From: Elizabethkingia miricola
Lineage (GTDB): Bacteria > Bacteroidota > Bacteroidia > Flavobacteriales > Weeksellaceae
Length of the DNA stretch: 64,000 bases
Assembly: GCF_001675285.1 (NCBI RefSeq)
Contig: NZ_LSGQ01000033.1
Location: 101,647-165,646, forward strand
Direction of reading: 5' to 3'
Positions within the stretch are counted from its first letter, which is position 1, and every line of letters starts with the position of its first letter. Made by a program: the position numbers and the translations under genes. Below, one piece after another: positions 1-7,309 of the stretch. The notes under the pieces are model-generated. The model made no database searches. It was not told the DNA's origin and saw nothing but the letters and a program-made list of their open reading frames with translations.

Positions 1-615
1 TCATCTCGTGACAGTGTTGAAGATAATAATATAAACAATAATCCACAACAGCAAGGATGCATGGTCCCAACTAATTTAAGTTTTAAAAATTTATATAATA
101 TATTTTCGTGGTCAGATCCTAATGTTGATGGAGCTGGTTACTTTCAAGTACAATATGGAGCAGAAGGTTTTGTATTAGGAAGTGGAACTTCAATTGAAAC
201 GAACCAGAAAAATTTTGATGCCCCACTATATAGCGGAAAAAAATATGATTTTTATGTAAGGAAAAATTGTGGTGCAAAGGGTTATAGTAATTGGTCGAAA
301 CCGATAACTATCTTATCAAATAATACTACTGCGTGTGTGAAACCAAGCTATGTGAATTATACAAAATCTTCATATACTCCATCAACTTTTACAGCCCAAA
401 TTACCTGGGAAAATGATGGAATATCTGTATATGAAGTAGGCTTCGGATCTTTAACAACTCCTCCTTCTTCAGGAAACACACAATTAATTTTAGCTCCATC
501 TGGTGCGGCTTATCAATTAAATAAAAATATTGACTATCAATTCTATGTTAGAAAAAAATGTGCAAATAATACTTTCACAGAATATTTTGGACCTTATATT
601 ATTCGCTATAATTAA
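1..615 (+). CDS. Fibronectin type III-like repeat protein, 3' part (5' end outside window)
   Basis: The reading frame is open from the first base of the window, so the gene starts upstream and about 204 C-terminal residues are visible. An Asn/Gln-rich linker (NNINNNPQQQ) precedes two repeats of roughly 90 residues. Each starts with a Cys-x2-Pro segment (CMVPTNLSF, CVKPSYVNY) and holds an aromatic-rich strand plus a Cys near its end (YDFYVRKNCG and YQFYVRKKCA). This pattern is typical of the fibronectin III-like modules of secreted flavobacterial surface proteins. No type IX C-terminal sorting domain is seen before the stop, so the export route is unclear. It lies in the accessory stretch left of the decayed tRNA/integrase junction. 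The ATG at 61 is an internal Met after the repeat-starting Cys and is not the true start. Confidence 0.75.
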   Translation, partial: SSRDSVEDNNINNNPQQQGCMVPTNLSFKNLYNIFSWSDPNVDGAGYFQVQYGAEGFVLGSGTSIETNQKNFDAPLYSGKKYDFYVRKNCGAKGYSNWSKPITILSNNTTACVKPSYVNYTKSSYTPSTFTAQITWENDGISVYEVGFGSLTTPPSSGNTQLILAPSGAAYQLNKNIDYQFYVRKKCANNTFTEYFGPYIIRYN

Positions 616-793
616 AATATGCTCCAAATAATAAGTACGGATTGCTAAAATATATACAATTTCTATTGCTATGGATTCAGCAAGAGTAACCCCTGATAGC
701 ATAAGTATAAAGCCTAAAAATAGAAAATAATTAAGTATAATCATAAAAACAGAAGATTCTGGCGGTTTGTAATTAACTTTATATATAAGATTT

Positions 794-818
794 ACCCTCT
801 TAATTGAGGGTCTTTTTA
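794..818 (+). terminator. Rho-independent terminator
   Basis: ACCCTC and GAGGGT arms with a six-base loop (794-811) are followed by a T run. It probably ends transcripts from the surface-protein gene. Confidence 0.7.
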
Positions 819-909
819 TATCCTATCGTTACAGGTTTCCGTATTAGTTGGATATTTTATCTGATTTCAATTATTTTTTTATGTTAAATCACTGCATTGG
901 GAAATTGTC

Positions 910-917
910 TATATTTA
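910..917 (+). promoter_or_regulatory. Probable -7 box of the GG-leader peptide gene
   Basis: TATATTTA matches the Bacteroidetes -7 consensus TAnnTTTG at all fixed positions but the last. It lies 28 bp before the ATG at 946. No well-spaced -33 TTTG was found. Confidence 0.4.
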
Positions 918-945
918 CACCTTAACCAATTAAATAAAAATTATT

Positions 946-1113
946 ATGAAAAAATTATCTAAGATTCAATTAAAGAACGTAAACGGAGGTGAAGGTTTTG
1001 CATGTGTATGTGGTACTACTTTCATGGGGTTTGTTAACACTGTTGAAGGATGTGTTTACATTTGTGATAAAAAAGTTGTTAAACCTTCTGAAAGCACAGA
1101 TAGTCTAGATTAA
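946..1113 (+). CDS. Double-glycine leader peptide, bacteriocin-like, four cysteines
   Basis: This is a 55-residue ORF. Its first 15 residues (MKKLSKIQLKNVNGG) have the form of a ComC/bacteriocin-type leader ending in Gly-Gly, cleaved in known systems by a C39 peptidase ABC exporter. The predicted mature part of 40 residues has cysteines at 20, 22, 36 and 40 (a CxC pair and a CxxxC pair) and an acidic tail. The ORF sits between a -7-like box and a strong terminator, so it looks like a free-standing transcription unit. Small GG peptides annotated 'bacteriocin-like' are common in Chryseobacterium and Elizabethkingia. No C39 exporter, modification enzyme or immunity gene is recognisable nearby. 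Whether it is a toxin, a signal or something else cannot be told from sequence. Confidence 0.8.
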   Translation: MKKLSKIQLKNVNGGEGFACVCGTTFMGFVNTVEGCVYICDKKVVKPSESTDSLD

Positions 1114-1120
1114 TCTTTCT

Positions 1121-1146
1121 CCCCTCAAAATGAGGGGATTTTTATT
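1121..1146 (+). terminator. Terminator of the GG-leader peptide gene
   Basis: CCCCTCA and TGAGGGG arms around a three-base loop (1121-1137), then a T-rich tract. It begins 7 bp after the stop codon. Confidence 0.85.
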
Positions 1147-1185
1147 TCCTTATATTAAATATTTTTTTTTTATATAAATTCTATT

Positions 1186-1542
1186 TTATGTAAAAAGTTG
1201 TCGTGCAAGGTTTTGAATATTAAATACATCATATGGATTTAAATATTTAGTATGAGCAGAAAACTTATGGGCAGAATACCTATTCATTAGTCTATTAGCA
1301 TATAATAATGCTTCTGGAAAAGTCATTTGTTTGTTCATAACATTATTTTCCACATCATACCAAATAGAATAATCTCCATAATTTAAATTTAGTTCTTCTT
1401 CTATTTGAGTTACTTTACCTCTAAAAACCCATTCAATAGTCTTTTCTTTACCAATGCCAATATGTGATAATTTTTTCTGAATATTGTTTAGTAGTTCTTC
1501 GATCTGATTTAATAATTCTTCTTGACTTTCTTGGATATGCAA
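1186..1542 (-). CDS. Hypothetical protein, probably 5'-truncated
   Basis: The 118-residue ORF opens at a TTG with no in-frame ATG before a stop at 1579-1581. It has an N-terminal Glu/Leu/Gln-rich helix of coiled-coil character, then a mixed segment (IEWVFRGKVTQIEEELNL) and a basic, aromatic C-terminus. I do not recognise a family. Its first bases overlap, in another frame, the decayed integrase start at 1509-1613. The simplest reading is that a deletion fused integrase codons to the middle of a passenger gene. It may therefore be a fragment rather than an expressed gene. Confidence 0.35.
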   Translation of the reverse strand: MHIQESQEELLNQIEELLNNIQKKLSHIGIGKEKTIEWVFRGKVTQIEEELNLNYGDYSIWYDVENNVMNKQMTFPEALLYANRLMNRYSAHKFSAHTKYLNPYDVFNIQNLARQLFT

Positions 1543-1613
1543 GTTTTTTTGACTGTGGATTTCAAGGTTTCCCAGTTTTTAGGATAAACCTTCATTTCTG
1601 TAAATGATTTCAT
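1509..1613 (-). pseudogene. Remnant of a tyrosine integrase N-terminus
   Basis: From the ATG at 1611-1613 this frame reads MKSFTEMKVYPKNWETLKST and stops after 34 codons. It matches the first residues of the intact integrase at 62731 (MKSYSEMKVYPVSWETSKKS), with about 15 of 20 positions identical, and the upstream DNA is alignable too. Similarity fades after about 25 codons (near 1545) and the catalytic domain is missing. It is the truncated first exon-like stub of a second integrase of the same family, oriented away from the core block. Confidence 0.85.
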
Positions 1614-1764
1614 TTTTATACAATTTTTTACACGATTGAAATCAGATGAAAAAAAATGTAACTTAAAAAAAAACGCAAACCTATTATGGAAAGTGGCTTA
1701 CGGGAATTGCACCCAGTATCGGAATCGAATCGGCACGCTTCGCGGCACTAGAGTTTGAGTCTAG
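1545..1764 (-). repeat. Decayed copy of the tRNA-Leu/integrase junction, inverted relative to 62579-62800
   Basis: Homology runs without a break from the tRNA anticodon arm through the tRNA terminator hairpin, the 'GATTTCAATCGTG' leader and the first codons of the integrase. Both copies keep this order. The left copy reads leftward and the right copy rightward, so they are inverted repeats bracketing about 60.8 kb of core genes. Confidence 0.85.
1711..1764 (-). pseudogene. Degenerate 3' half of tRNA-Leu (attachment-site fragment)
   Basis: The minus strand repeats the anticodon arm, variable arm, T arm and 3' acceptor strand of the tRNA-Leu(CAA) at 62552-62633, including the stem-loop CTAGACTCAAACTCTAG. 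The 5' half is missing; homology begins exactly at the anticodon stem. Substitutions in the T stem (GCCGA against CCGAT) break pairs that are intact in the functional copy, so it is not a working tRNA. It fits the tRNA fragment left at the far end of an integrated element. Confidence 0.88.
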
Positions 1765-1782
1765 TACTCTATTAGATTTCGT

Positions 1783-2349
1783 TTATATTTTCGCTCTGAT
1801 CCGGCTGAGTGTTTCCAGAGAAATTCCCAGGTAAGATGAAATATGGGTAAGCTTGATATGATGAATGTATTCCGGATATTTTTTCAAGAGATTGAGATAA
1901 CGGTCTGTAGCACTGCGAGCATGAAAATCGAAAATACGATCTTCCAGCCAGATAACATATAATTCTGTAATCAGAATTACATATTCCATCAGCTGTGGAT
2001 ACTGTCCTCTTATTTGATAAAAAGCATTATAATCTACTGCTTCAACCGTAACATCTGTCAGGCATTCTATAATTTCTTTACTAGGTTTCTGACTTACCAG
2101 ACTTTCAAATGATACAGCAATATCTTCTTCAAAAAAGAATTCTGTTGTCACTTCTTTATTGTCCAGAATAAAAAACTTTCGGGCAATTCCGTTTACCATA
2201 AAGTAACTTTTCCGGCAAACTTCATCCTCCTGCAGCAAAAGCTCACCTTTTTTCAGGTGTTTAATCGTCGTTAGTCGATCCATTACATTTGTCGTTTCTT
2301 CATCAAAACTTTCAACAAGTATCCGGATCTTCTCAATATGTTCAGTCAT
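1783..2349 (-). CDS. Crp/Fnr family transcriptional regulator
   Basis: At 188 residues this has the usual length of the Crp/Fnr-type regulators abundant in flavobacteria. Residues 25-115 form a cyclic-nucleotide-binding-like beta roll (KKGELLLQEDEVCRKSYFMV, then an acidic FFFEEDIAVSFES strand region). Then come the long dimer helix and a C-terminal helix-turn-helix (LTHISSYLGISLETLSRIRA). There is no cysteine set for an Fnr iron-sulfur cluster and no clear cAMP-binding Arg/Ser pair, so the ligand is unknown. Its ATG follows directly on the stop codon of the upstream DUF488 gene (TAAATG), showing co-transcription. Its 3' end lies only 18 bp from the tRNA fragment, making it the last core gene before the accessory stretch. 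Confidence 0.85.
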   Translation of the reverse strand: MTEHIEKIRILVESFDEETTNVMDRLTTIKHLKKGELLLQEDEVCRKSYFMVNGIARKFFILDNKEVTTEFFFEEDIAVSFESLVSQKPSKEIIECLTDVTVEAVDYNAFYQIRGQYPQLMEYVILITELYVIWLEDRIFDFHARSATDRYLNLLKKYPEYIHHIKLTHISSYLGISLETLSRIRAKI

Positions 2350-2736
2350 TTATGGCTGTGATTTATTTTGATTAACTTTTTCTGCCAGAATATTATTCAG
2401 ATATTCTTTCAATACCAGAGGATGACAATGTTTCTCATCTTTTGCCGCATATACAAGGGTAATTACTTCTTCGTTTTCTAATCTGTGCAGAAATGCAATT
2501 CCCGGATTCTTATCCAGTAATTCCGCTTTATATTTTGCAGAGAAATCCTTCCAGAGGGCAGGATCATGATGAAACCACTTTCTTAGCTCTGTAGAAGGGG
2601 CTAAATCTTTATTCCATTCAGCAATATCAGCTTCCTGTTTAGAGATTCCGCGTGGCCATATTCTGTCTACCAGAACTCTGTAACCATCTTCCGGAGAAGG
2701 CTTCTCATAAACTCTTTTAAGGTGTATTGTCTGCAT
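2350..2736 (-). CDS. DUF488 family protein (YeaO-like)
   Basis: This 128-residue protein has the family's hallmark N-terminal stretch (YRVLVDRIWPRGISK) and the WFHHDP and LVYAAKDEKHCHPLVL segments. DUF488 proteins are small cytoplasmic proteins of unknown function; a link to stress or nucleic acids is only suggested in the literature. It is the first gene of a two-gene operon with the Crp/Fnr regulator and is divergent from mgtC. The Lys/Gln/Asn-rich tail is probably disordered. Confidence 0.88.
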   Translation of the reverse strand: MQTIHLKRVYEKPSPEDGYRVLVDRIWPRGISKQEADIAEWNKDLAPSTELRKWFHHDPALWKDFSAKYKAELLDKNPGIAFLHRLENEEVITLVYAAKDEKHCHPLVLKEYLNNILAEKVNQNKSQP

Positions 2737-2784
2737 AACTGTAAAAGCAATGACTAAATTTATGAAAAATTATACAATATTTAT

Positions 2785-2836
2785 TTTCTAATGATTTTCT
2801 AATTACATTCTAAGACCTTTCTAACAGCCATTCCAA
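2785..2836 (+). promoter_or_regulatory. TTTCTAA direct-repeat array upstream of mgtC
   Basis: Five heptamers start at 2785 (TTTCTAA), 2796 (TTTCTAA), 2807 (ATTCTAA), 2818 (TTTCTAA) and 2830 (ATTCCAA). The first four are spaced exactly 11 bp apart, one helical turn. The fourth lies 30 bp before the -7 box at 2848. The same array with the same spacing stands before the RND exporter at 9505. It looks like the binding site of an activator that binds cooperatively on one face of the DNA. Confidence 0.8.
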
Positions 2837-2847
2837 GATACTCACCC

Positions 2848-2855
2848 TACCTTTG
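2848..2855 (+). promoter_or_regulatory. -7 promoter box of mgtC-mgtA
   Basis: TACCTTTG is a perfect match to the Bacteroidetes -7 consensus TAnnTTTG. The -33 region lacks a clear TTTG and is occupied by the heptamer array, as expected for an activator-dependent promoter. Transcription should start near 2862, leaving a leader of about 100 nt. Confidence 0.75.
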
Positions 2856-2873
2856 CAGCAAAGAAAAACAGAT

Positions 2874-2906
2874 ATGGATACCGATCCGCATTATTACAAC
2901 AACTAA
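2874..2906 (+). CDS. Putative leader peptide MDTDPHYYNN of mgtC-mgtA
   Basis: A ten-codon ORF lies 12-15 nt after the predicted start of transcription. It encodes an acidic, proline-containing start (D-T-D-P) followed by His-Tyr-Tyr-Asn-Asn. In enterobacteria the mgtA leader peptide MgtL also begins with an acidic/proline stretch that destabilises ribosomes at low Mg2+. The position and composition here are reminiscent of that, but homology cannot be claimed. Two competing hairpins follow immediately. Translation of the ORF is unproven. Confidence 0.4.
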   Translation: MDTDPHYYNN

Positions 2907-2959
2907 GCATTCCGCCGCTTCACTTTTCTGTAAGCCGGCCGGATGCTAAAACAGAAAGG
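2906..2959 (+). promoter_or_regulatory. mgtC leader with two mutually exclusive hairpins
   Basis: Stem 1 pairs AGCATTCCGCCG (2906-2917) with the segment ending in CGGATGCT (2947), with one bulge on each side. Stem 2 pairs CTTTTCTGT (2923-2931), inside the loop of stem 1, with ACAGAAAGG (2951-2959), which contains the ribosome binding region before the ATG at 2962. The two cannot form together as simple hairpins. This is a plausible translational switch; no known Mg2+ riboswitch was recognised. Confidence 0.4.
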
Positions 2960-2961
2960 TT

Positions 2962-3660
2962 ATGAATACATCAGAATTTACACTTCGTCTTTTTATTGCA
3001 TTCGCTTTGGGAGCCAGTATTGGTTTTGAAAGACAGTGGCGTCAGAAAAGTGCAGGACTACGCACCAACACATTAGTATGTCTTGGATCTGCGGCATTTG
3101 TACTGCTTTCTATAAGAATAGGTGGCGATGCTACCGGCAGAATAGCATCTTATATCGTTAGTGGCATTGGTTTTTTAGGCGGTGGAGTCATTATGAAAGA
3201 CGGGCTCACTGTAAGAGGGCTTAATACTGCTGCCACCATCTGGTGTTCGGCTTCGGTTGGAGCTCTATGTGCAATGGGACTGCCACTTGAAGCGGCTATT
3301 ACCAGCGGATTTATTATCCTCACTCATTTAATTCTGCGCCCGCTAGGAATAACGCTTAGTAAAAATATCAATAGCAGAAGCCATTATACCGAATACCTGT
3401 TGAGCATTAAATGTAAAACAGAAGTTGAAAACCATGTACGGGTACTCCTTATGCAGTCCCTAGGTGGCAACGATAAGGTTTTGCTAAAATCCCTTACCAG
3501 TGATGACAACGGAACACCTGAAAATGCTATTATCACAGCTGAAGTTCATGCTTCTGTGCCACAGGACAGCTTCATGGAAAAAACAGCCAGCAGACTTACT
3601 ATAGAAGACAAAGTAATTAAAGTAAGCTGGGAAATTGTAGGTACCGAAAACGATTTATAA
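2962..3660 (+). CDS. mgtC: MgtC/SapB family membrane protein
   Basis: This 232-residue protein has the MgtC N-terminal signature LGASIGFERQWRQKSAGLR and the glycine-rich GIGFLGGGVIMKDG segment. About five membrane helices fill residues 1-140, and a C-terminal cytoplasmic domain of about 85 residues resembles the ACT-like domain of longer MgtC proteins. Family members act during Mg2+ limitation, acid stress and host infection, in part by modulating ATP synthase. The gene lies 22 bp before an MgtA-type ATPase and shares its promoter, as in Salmonella mgtCB. Its leader contains a short ORF and switching hairpins. The name follows the family; physiological equivalence is inferred. Confidence 0.88.
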   Translation: MNTSEFTLRLFIAFALGASIGFERQWRQKSAGLRTNTLVCLGSAAFVLLSIRIGGDATGRIASYIVSGIGFLGGGVIMKDGLTVRGLNTAATIWCSASVGALCAMGLPLEAAITSGFIILTHLILRPLGITLSKNINSRSHYTEYLLSIKCKTEVENHVRVLLMQSLGGNDKVLLKSLTSDDNGTPENAIITAEVHASVPQDSFMEKTASRLTIEDKVIKVSWEIVGTENDL

Positions 3661-3682
3661 CATTAAAAACAGCATTGAAACA

Positions 3683-6355
3683 ATGTTAAAAAGATCCACA
3701 AACAAAAATCTTAATTCAGCAGCACTTGTAAAACTTAAAGAAGCAGCTGTACTGAATGAAAAGATGGTGTATGCTATGCTGGAAACTTCAGAAGAAGGGC
3801 TTAGCGACAACACGGTAAAAGACCGCGTAAAAATTTATGGTAAAAACGAAATTGCAACGCAGAAGGCTCCTTCATGGTTAAAGCAGTTTGCGCATTCATT
3901 TTTCAATCCATTCAATTATATACTGGCCTGTATTGCTATTATTTCGCTATTCATTGATGCTATACTAGTCCCTTCCGAAGAGAAAGATTTTAGTACCTGT
4001 ATTATTATTACCATTATGTTGCTGTTCAGTACAATTCTTAGATTTATTCAGGAATTCCGAAGTAACAAAGCTGCAGAAGCCCTGAAAAAAATGGTAAAAA
4101 CAAGCTGCCTTACTAAGCGGAAATTTAAAGACAGCGAGGAAATAGAAATTGCGGATATTGTTCCGGGTGACATTATTTTGCTTTCTGCAGGTGATATGGT
4201 ACCCGCAGACTGTAGAATTCTAAAAAGCAAAGACCTGTTTATCAGCGAATCTATCCTCACTGGTGAAGCTCTTCCTGTAGAGAAAAATGCTTTTGCTATC
4301 AAGAATGCCAAAGAGCAAAATCCACTTACCCTTCAGAATATCTGTTTTATGGGAACTAATGTGGTAAGCGGCTCCGCCACTGTAGTTGTTACCAATACTG
4401 GTATCTTCACTTATTTCGGAAGTATCAGCCGGAATCTTGTTTCCAAGCGGCCTGAAACTTCTTTCGACATAGGGGTTAACAAAGTAAGCTTCCTTCTTAT
4501 TCGGTTTATGCTGGTTATGACTCCGGTTATATTCCTGATTAATGGTTTTGTAAAAGATGACTGGATGCAGGCTTTATTATTTGCAATAGCTGTTGCTGTA
4601 GGATTGACTCCGGAAATGCTGCCTATGATTGTTACTGCCAATCTTGCAAAAGGTGCCGTGAATATGAGCAAAAAGAAAGTCATCGTTAAAAGGCTCAATG
4701 CCATCCAGAATATTGGTGCTATGGATATTCTATGCACAGATAAAACCGGAACACTCACACTGGACAAAATCGTACTGGAAACCCACCTCAACGTTCGGGG
4801 AACAGATGACGATGAAGTACTAAAATGGGCATATCTCAACAGTTTCCATCAAACCGGACTTAAAAATCTTTTAGATCAGGCTGTCCTGGATCATGCTGAA
4901 GTACATAACCTGATGAAAGCCGATGAGCTGTATATGAAAGTGGATGAAATTCCTTTTGATTTTGAAAGAAGAAGAATGTCTGTAGTTCTGAATACGTCTA
5001 AAGGCAAACATCTGATGATTTCTAAAGGAGCTGTAGAAGAGATGCTTTCTCTGTGTAAATATGCTTTAGATCCCGGAGACGATCATAGCCTGCATATTGA
5101 GAATGATAATATTGTTCCGTTAGATGAGGCAATGAAGCAGAAGATTCTTAAAATGTCTGAGAAATTAAATGCTGAAGGGCTTCGTGTTTTACTGGTGGCT
5201 ATCCGTGAATTTGAAGGAAATCATCCGCTGAACTATTCAGTAGCAGATGAAAACAATCTTACTCTTACCGGATTCATCGGGTTCCTGGATCCTGCAAAAC
5301 CTTCCGCAGAACCTAGTATTAAAGCTTTGCATAAGTTGGGTGTAGAGGTAAAAGTAATTACCGGAGACAATGATATTGTTGCAAAAAAGATATGCCATGA
5401 TGTTGGTATTCCTATCAATAATATCATGCTGGGTGAGGAACTGGATCATATTTCGGATGAAGAACTTAGCAAGAATATGGATCTTTATTCAATTTTTGCT
5501 AAAGTAAGTCCGCTGCAGAAGCAACGTATTGTAAAAGTATTAAAATCGAAGGGACATACTGTAGGTTTTATGGGAGACGGAATTAATGATGCAGCAGCGA
5601 TTAAAGAAGCTGATGTCGGAATTTCTGTGGACACCGGAGCAGATATTGCCAAAGAAAGTGCTGATATTATCCTGTTGGAAAAAGACCTGATGGTACTGCG
5701 CAGTGGTGTTATCTATGGCAGAAGGACGTTCGGAAACATTATTAAGTATATTAAAATGACAGCCAGCAGTAATTTTGGCAATATGTTCAGTATGATTGGA
5801 GCAAGTGCTTTTTTACCTTTCTTACCTATGCTTCCGTTACAAATACTTACCCAGAATCTGCTTTATGATGTTTCACAATCTTCTATTCCGTGGGATACTA
5901 TGGATAAGGATTTTCTGGAAAAACCTAAAAAATGGGATGCCGGCAGTATCAAGAAATTTATGTTGTATATAGGTCCTTTAAGTTCTATTTTCGACTATAT
6001 AACTTTTGCGGTAATGTTCTTTATCTTCAAAGCCAATACTCCGGAACATCAGAGCCTCTTTCAGACCGGATGGTTTGTAGAAGGTTTATTATCTCAGACT
6101 TTGATTGTGCATATTATCAGGACAAAGAAAATACCATTTATCCAAAGCTGGGCTGCGGCTCCTGTGGTTGCACTTACCAGCCTGATTATGCTTATCGGAC
6201 TCTCTATTCCGTTTACACCTATAGCCGGATATTTAAAAATGCAGCCATTACCTCTTTCGTATTTCCCCTATTTACTGGGAATTCTTACCGGGTACTGCAT
6301 CCTCACCCAGTTGGTAAAACAATGGTTTATTAAAAAGTTCCAGCAATGGTTATAA
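3683..6355 (+). CDS. mgtA: Magnesium-translocating P-type ATPase
   Basis: The 890-residue protein has the full P-type ATPase set: TGEALPVEK near residue 194 (actuator), DKTGTLT with the phosphorylated Asp at 353, and MGDGIND near 630. The membrane motif VGLTPEMLPMIV is characteristic of the type IIIB (MgtA/MgtB) subfamily that imports Mg2+. It has a cytoplasmic N-terminus, two helices before the actuator and six C-terminal helices. It is co-transcribed with mgtC. Full length with no disrupted motif. Confidence 0.93.
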   Translation: MLKRSTNKNLNSAALVKLKEAAVLNEKMVYAMLETSEEGLSDNTVKDRVKIYGKNEIATQKAPSWLKQFAHSFFNPFNYILACIAIISLFIDAILVPSEEKDFSTCIIITIMLLFSTILRFIQEFRSNKAAEALKKMVKTSCLTKRKFKDSEEIEIADIVPGDIILLSAGDMVPADCRILKSKDLFISESILTGEALPVEKNAFAIKNAKEQNPLTLQNICFMGTNVVSGSATVVVTNTGIFTYFGSISRNLVSKRPETSFDIGVNKVSFLLIRFMLVMTPVIFLINGFVKDDWMQALLFAIAVAVGLTPEMLPMIVTANLAKGAVNMSKKKVIVKRLNAIQNIGAMDILCTDKTGTLTLDKIVLETHLNVRGTDDDEVLKWAYLNSFHQTGLKNLLDQAVLDHAEVHNLMKADELYMKVDEIPFDFERRRMSVVLNTSKGKHLMISKGAVEEMLSLCKYALDPGDDHSLHIENDNIVPLDEAMKQKILKMSEKLNAEGLRVLLVAIREFEGNHPLNYSVADENNLTLTGFIGFLDPAKPSAEPSIKALHKLGVEVKVITGDNDIVAKKICHDVGIPINNIMLGEELDHISDEELSKNMDLYSIFAKVSPLQKQRIVKVLKSKGHTVGFMGDGINDAAAIKEADVGISVDTGADIAKESADIILLEKDLMVLRSGVIYGRRTFGNIIKYIKMTASSNFGNMFSMIGASAFLPFLPMLPLQILTQNLLYDVSQSSIPWDTMDKDFLEKPKKWDAGSIKKFMLYIGPLSSIFDYITFAVMFFIFKANTPEHQSLFQTGWFVEGLLSQTLIVHIIRTKKIPFIQSWAAAPVVALTSLIMLIGLSIPFTPIAGYLKMQPLPLSYFPYLLGILTGYCILTQLVKQWFIKKFQQWL

Positions 6356-6362
6356 AATAACA

Positions 6363-6430
6363 GGTACATAGAGCTTTTGAAATTCAGACAGAGGTACCTT
6401 AACAAGTTTTTCTATGTGTCTATGTGGTTT
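6363..6430 (+). repeat. Intergenic repeat family, copy A (short)
   Basis: The right end TCTATGTGTCTATGTGGTTT matches the terminal arm of the copies at 16276 and 24882. The left end (TACATAGAG) is only partly kept. It stands between mgtA and its terminator. Confidence 0.55.
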
Positions 6431-6500
6431 GATAAAAACATCAAAACCCGATTATATAATTAAGTCAACTAAAATTATTTATTTCTTTTCCATATTAAAA

Positions 6501-6538
6501 CAGTCCCCTGCAGTTTTCACTACAGGGGATTGTTTTTG
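6501..6538 (+). terminator. Terminator between mgtA and the response regulator gene
   Basis: CAGTCCCCTG and CAGGGGATTG arms (6501-6532) are followed by TTTTTG on the plus strand and a weaker T tract on the minus strand. It probably serves both converging units. Confidence 0.75.
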
Positions 6539-6553
6539 TTTTATATCAATTCT

Positions 6554-7309
6554 TTAATCATCATTCAGCCATTCCAGAAAATTCTGAACCCTTACTCTGC
6601 TCACAATAATTTCATGTGGACATTCAGGTTCAAAATCAATTCCCAACCGGCTGTTCACAACTTTCTTAATTCCTTTTATAGCCTTAATATTAGCAATGCA
6701 ATTACGTGATACCCGGAAAAATATATCATCGGAAAGCTGGCCTTCCAACTGGTCCAGAGTATAGTTGATAATATATCGTTTATCATCGAATGTATGCAGC
6801 AACACTACTTTTTCTTCACTGTAGAAATAAGCTATATTTTTTGATTCTGCATATAGATAGCCTTCACGTGACTGTACCAGAAAACGGTTTTTCACTTTTT
6901 TCATCAGAGAAGATTCAACCATACGGATGCCTATTTCTTCCTGTTCTTTATCAAAATGAAGATCTTCAAGCTTGGCTATAGCACGTTCCAAATCCTCTTC
7001 AGAGACAGGCTTCAGCAAATAGTCTATACTGTTTACTTTAAATGCCTGTATTGCATATTCATCGTAAGCTGTTGTAAAAATAATGGGTACCTCAACTTTT
7101 ATATGATTGAAAATTTCAAAACAGCTGCCATCCGATAAGCTTATATCCATCAGGATAAAATCGGGTTTACTCTGTTGCAGAAATTCAATAGATTCCAACA
7201 CACTTTGTGTTCTTCCCAGCAATATATACTCCGGACGAAGCTTATCCATCATTCTCTTTAACTCGGAAAAAGCCAATCGCTCGTCTTCAACAATTAAGTA
7301 TTTTTTCAT
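6554..7309 (-). CDS. LytTR family response regulator
   Basis: This 251-residue protein has an N-terminal receiver domain with the acidic pocket (VEDE) and phosphoacceptor Asp55 in FILMDISLSD. A C-terminal LytTR DNA-binding domain (about 140-245) has the typical YIINYTLDQLEGQL and FFRVSRNCIAN segments. LytTR regulators bind direct repeats on one face of DNA. The gene overlaps the upstream kinase gene by 4 bp (ATGA), so they form a two-component operon. Targets are not known. The direct-repeat arrays at 2785 and 9505 on either side of this operon are attractive candidates (inference). Confidence 0.92.
   Translation of the reverse strand: MKKYLIVEDERLAFSELKRMMDKLRPEYILLGRTQSVLESIEFLQQSKPDFILMDISLSDGSCFEIFNHIKVEVPIIFTTAYDEYAIQAFKVNSIDYLLKPVSEEDLERAIAKLEDLHFDKEQEEIGIRMVESSLMKKVKNRFLVQSREGYLYAESKNIAYFYSEEKVVLLHTFDDKRYIINYTLDQLEGQLSDDIFFRVSRNCIANIKAIKGIKKVVNSRLGIDFEPECPHEIIVSRVRVQNFLEWLNDD

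Larger units (their letters stand above)
616..945. other. Gene-free AT-rich spacer
   Basis: I see no convincing gene here. A hydrophobic minus-strand reading frame (517-744) runs into the surface-protein gene and was rejected. The spacer holds a plus-strand terminator (794-818) and the probable -7 box of the leader-peptide gene (910-917). Confidence 0.5.

Noticed and set aside
517..744. Hydrophobic 75-residue minus-strand ORF
   Set aside because: It overlaps the 3' end of the surface-protein gene for about 100 bp, has no ribosome binding region or -7 box, and its composition follows from AT-rich DNA.
5932..6333. 133-codon plus-strand ORF inside the mgtA 3' end
   Set aside because: Out-of-frame shadow of the MgtA membrane domain with no recognisable protein pattern.
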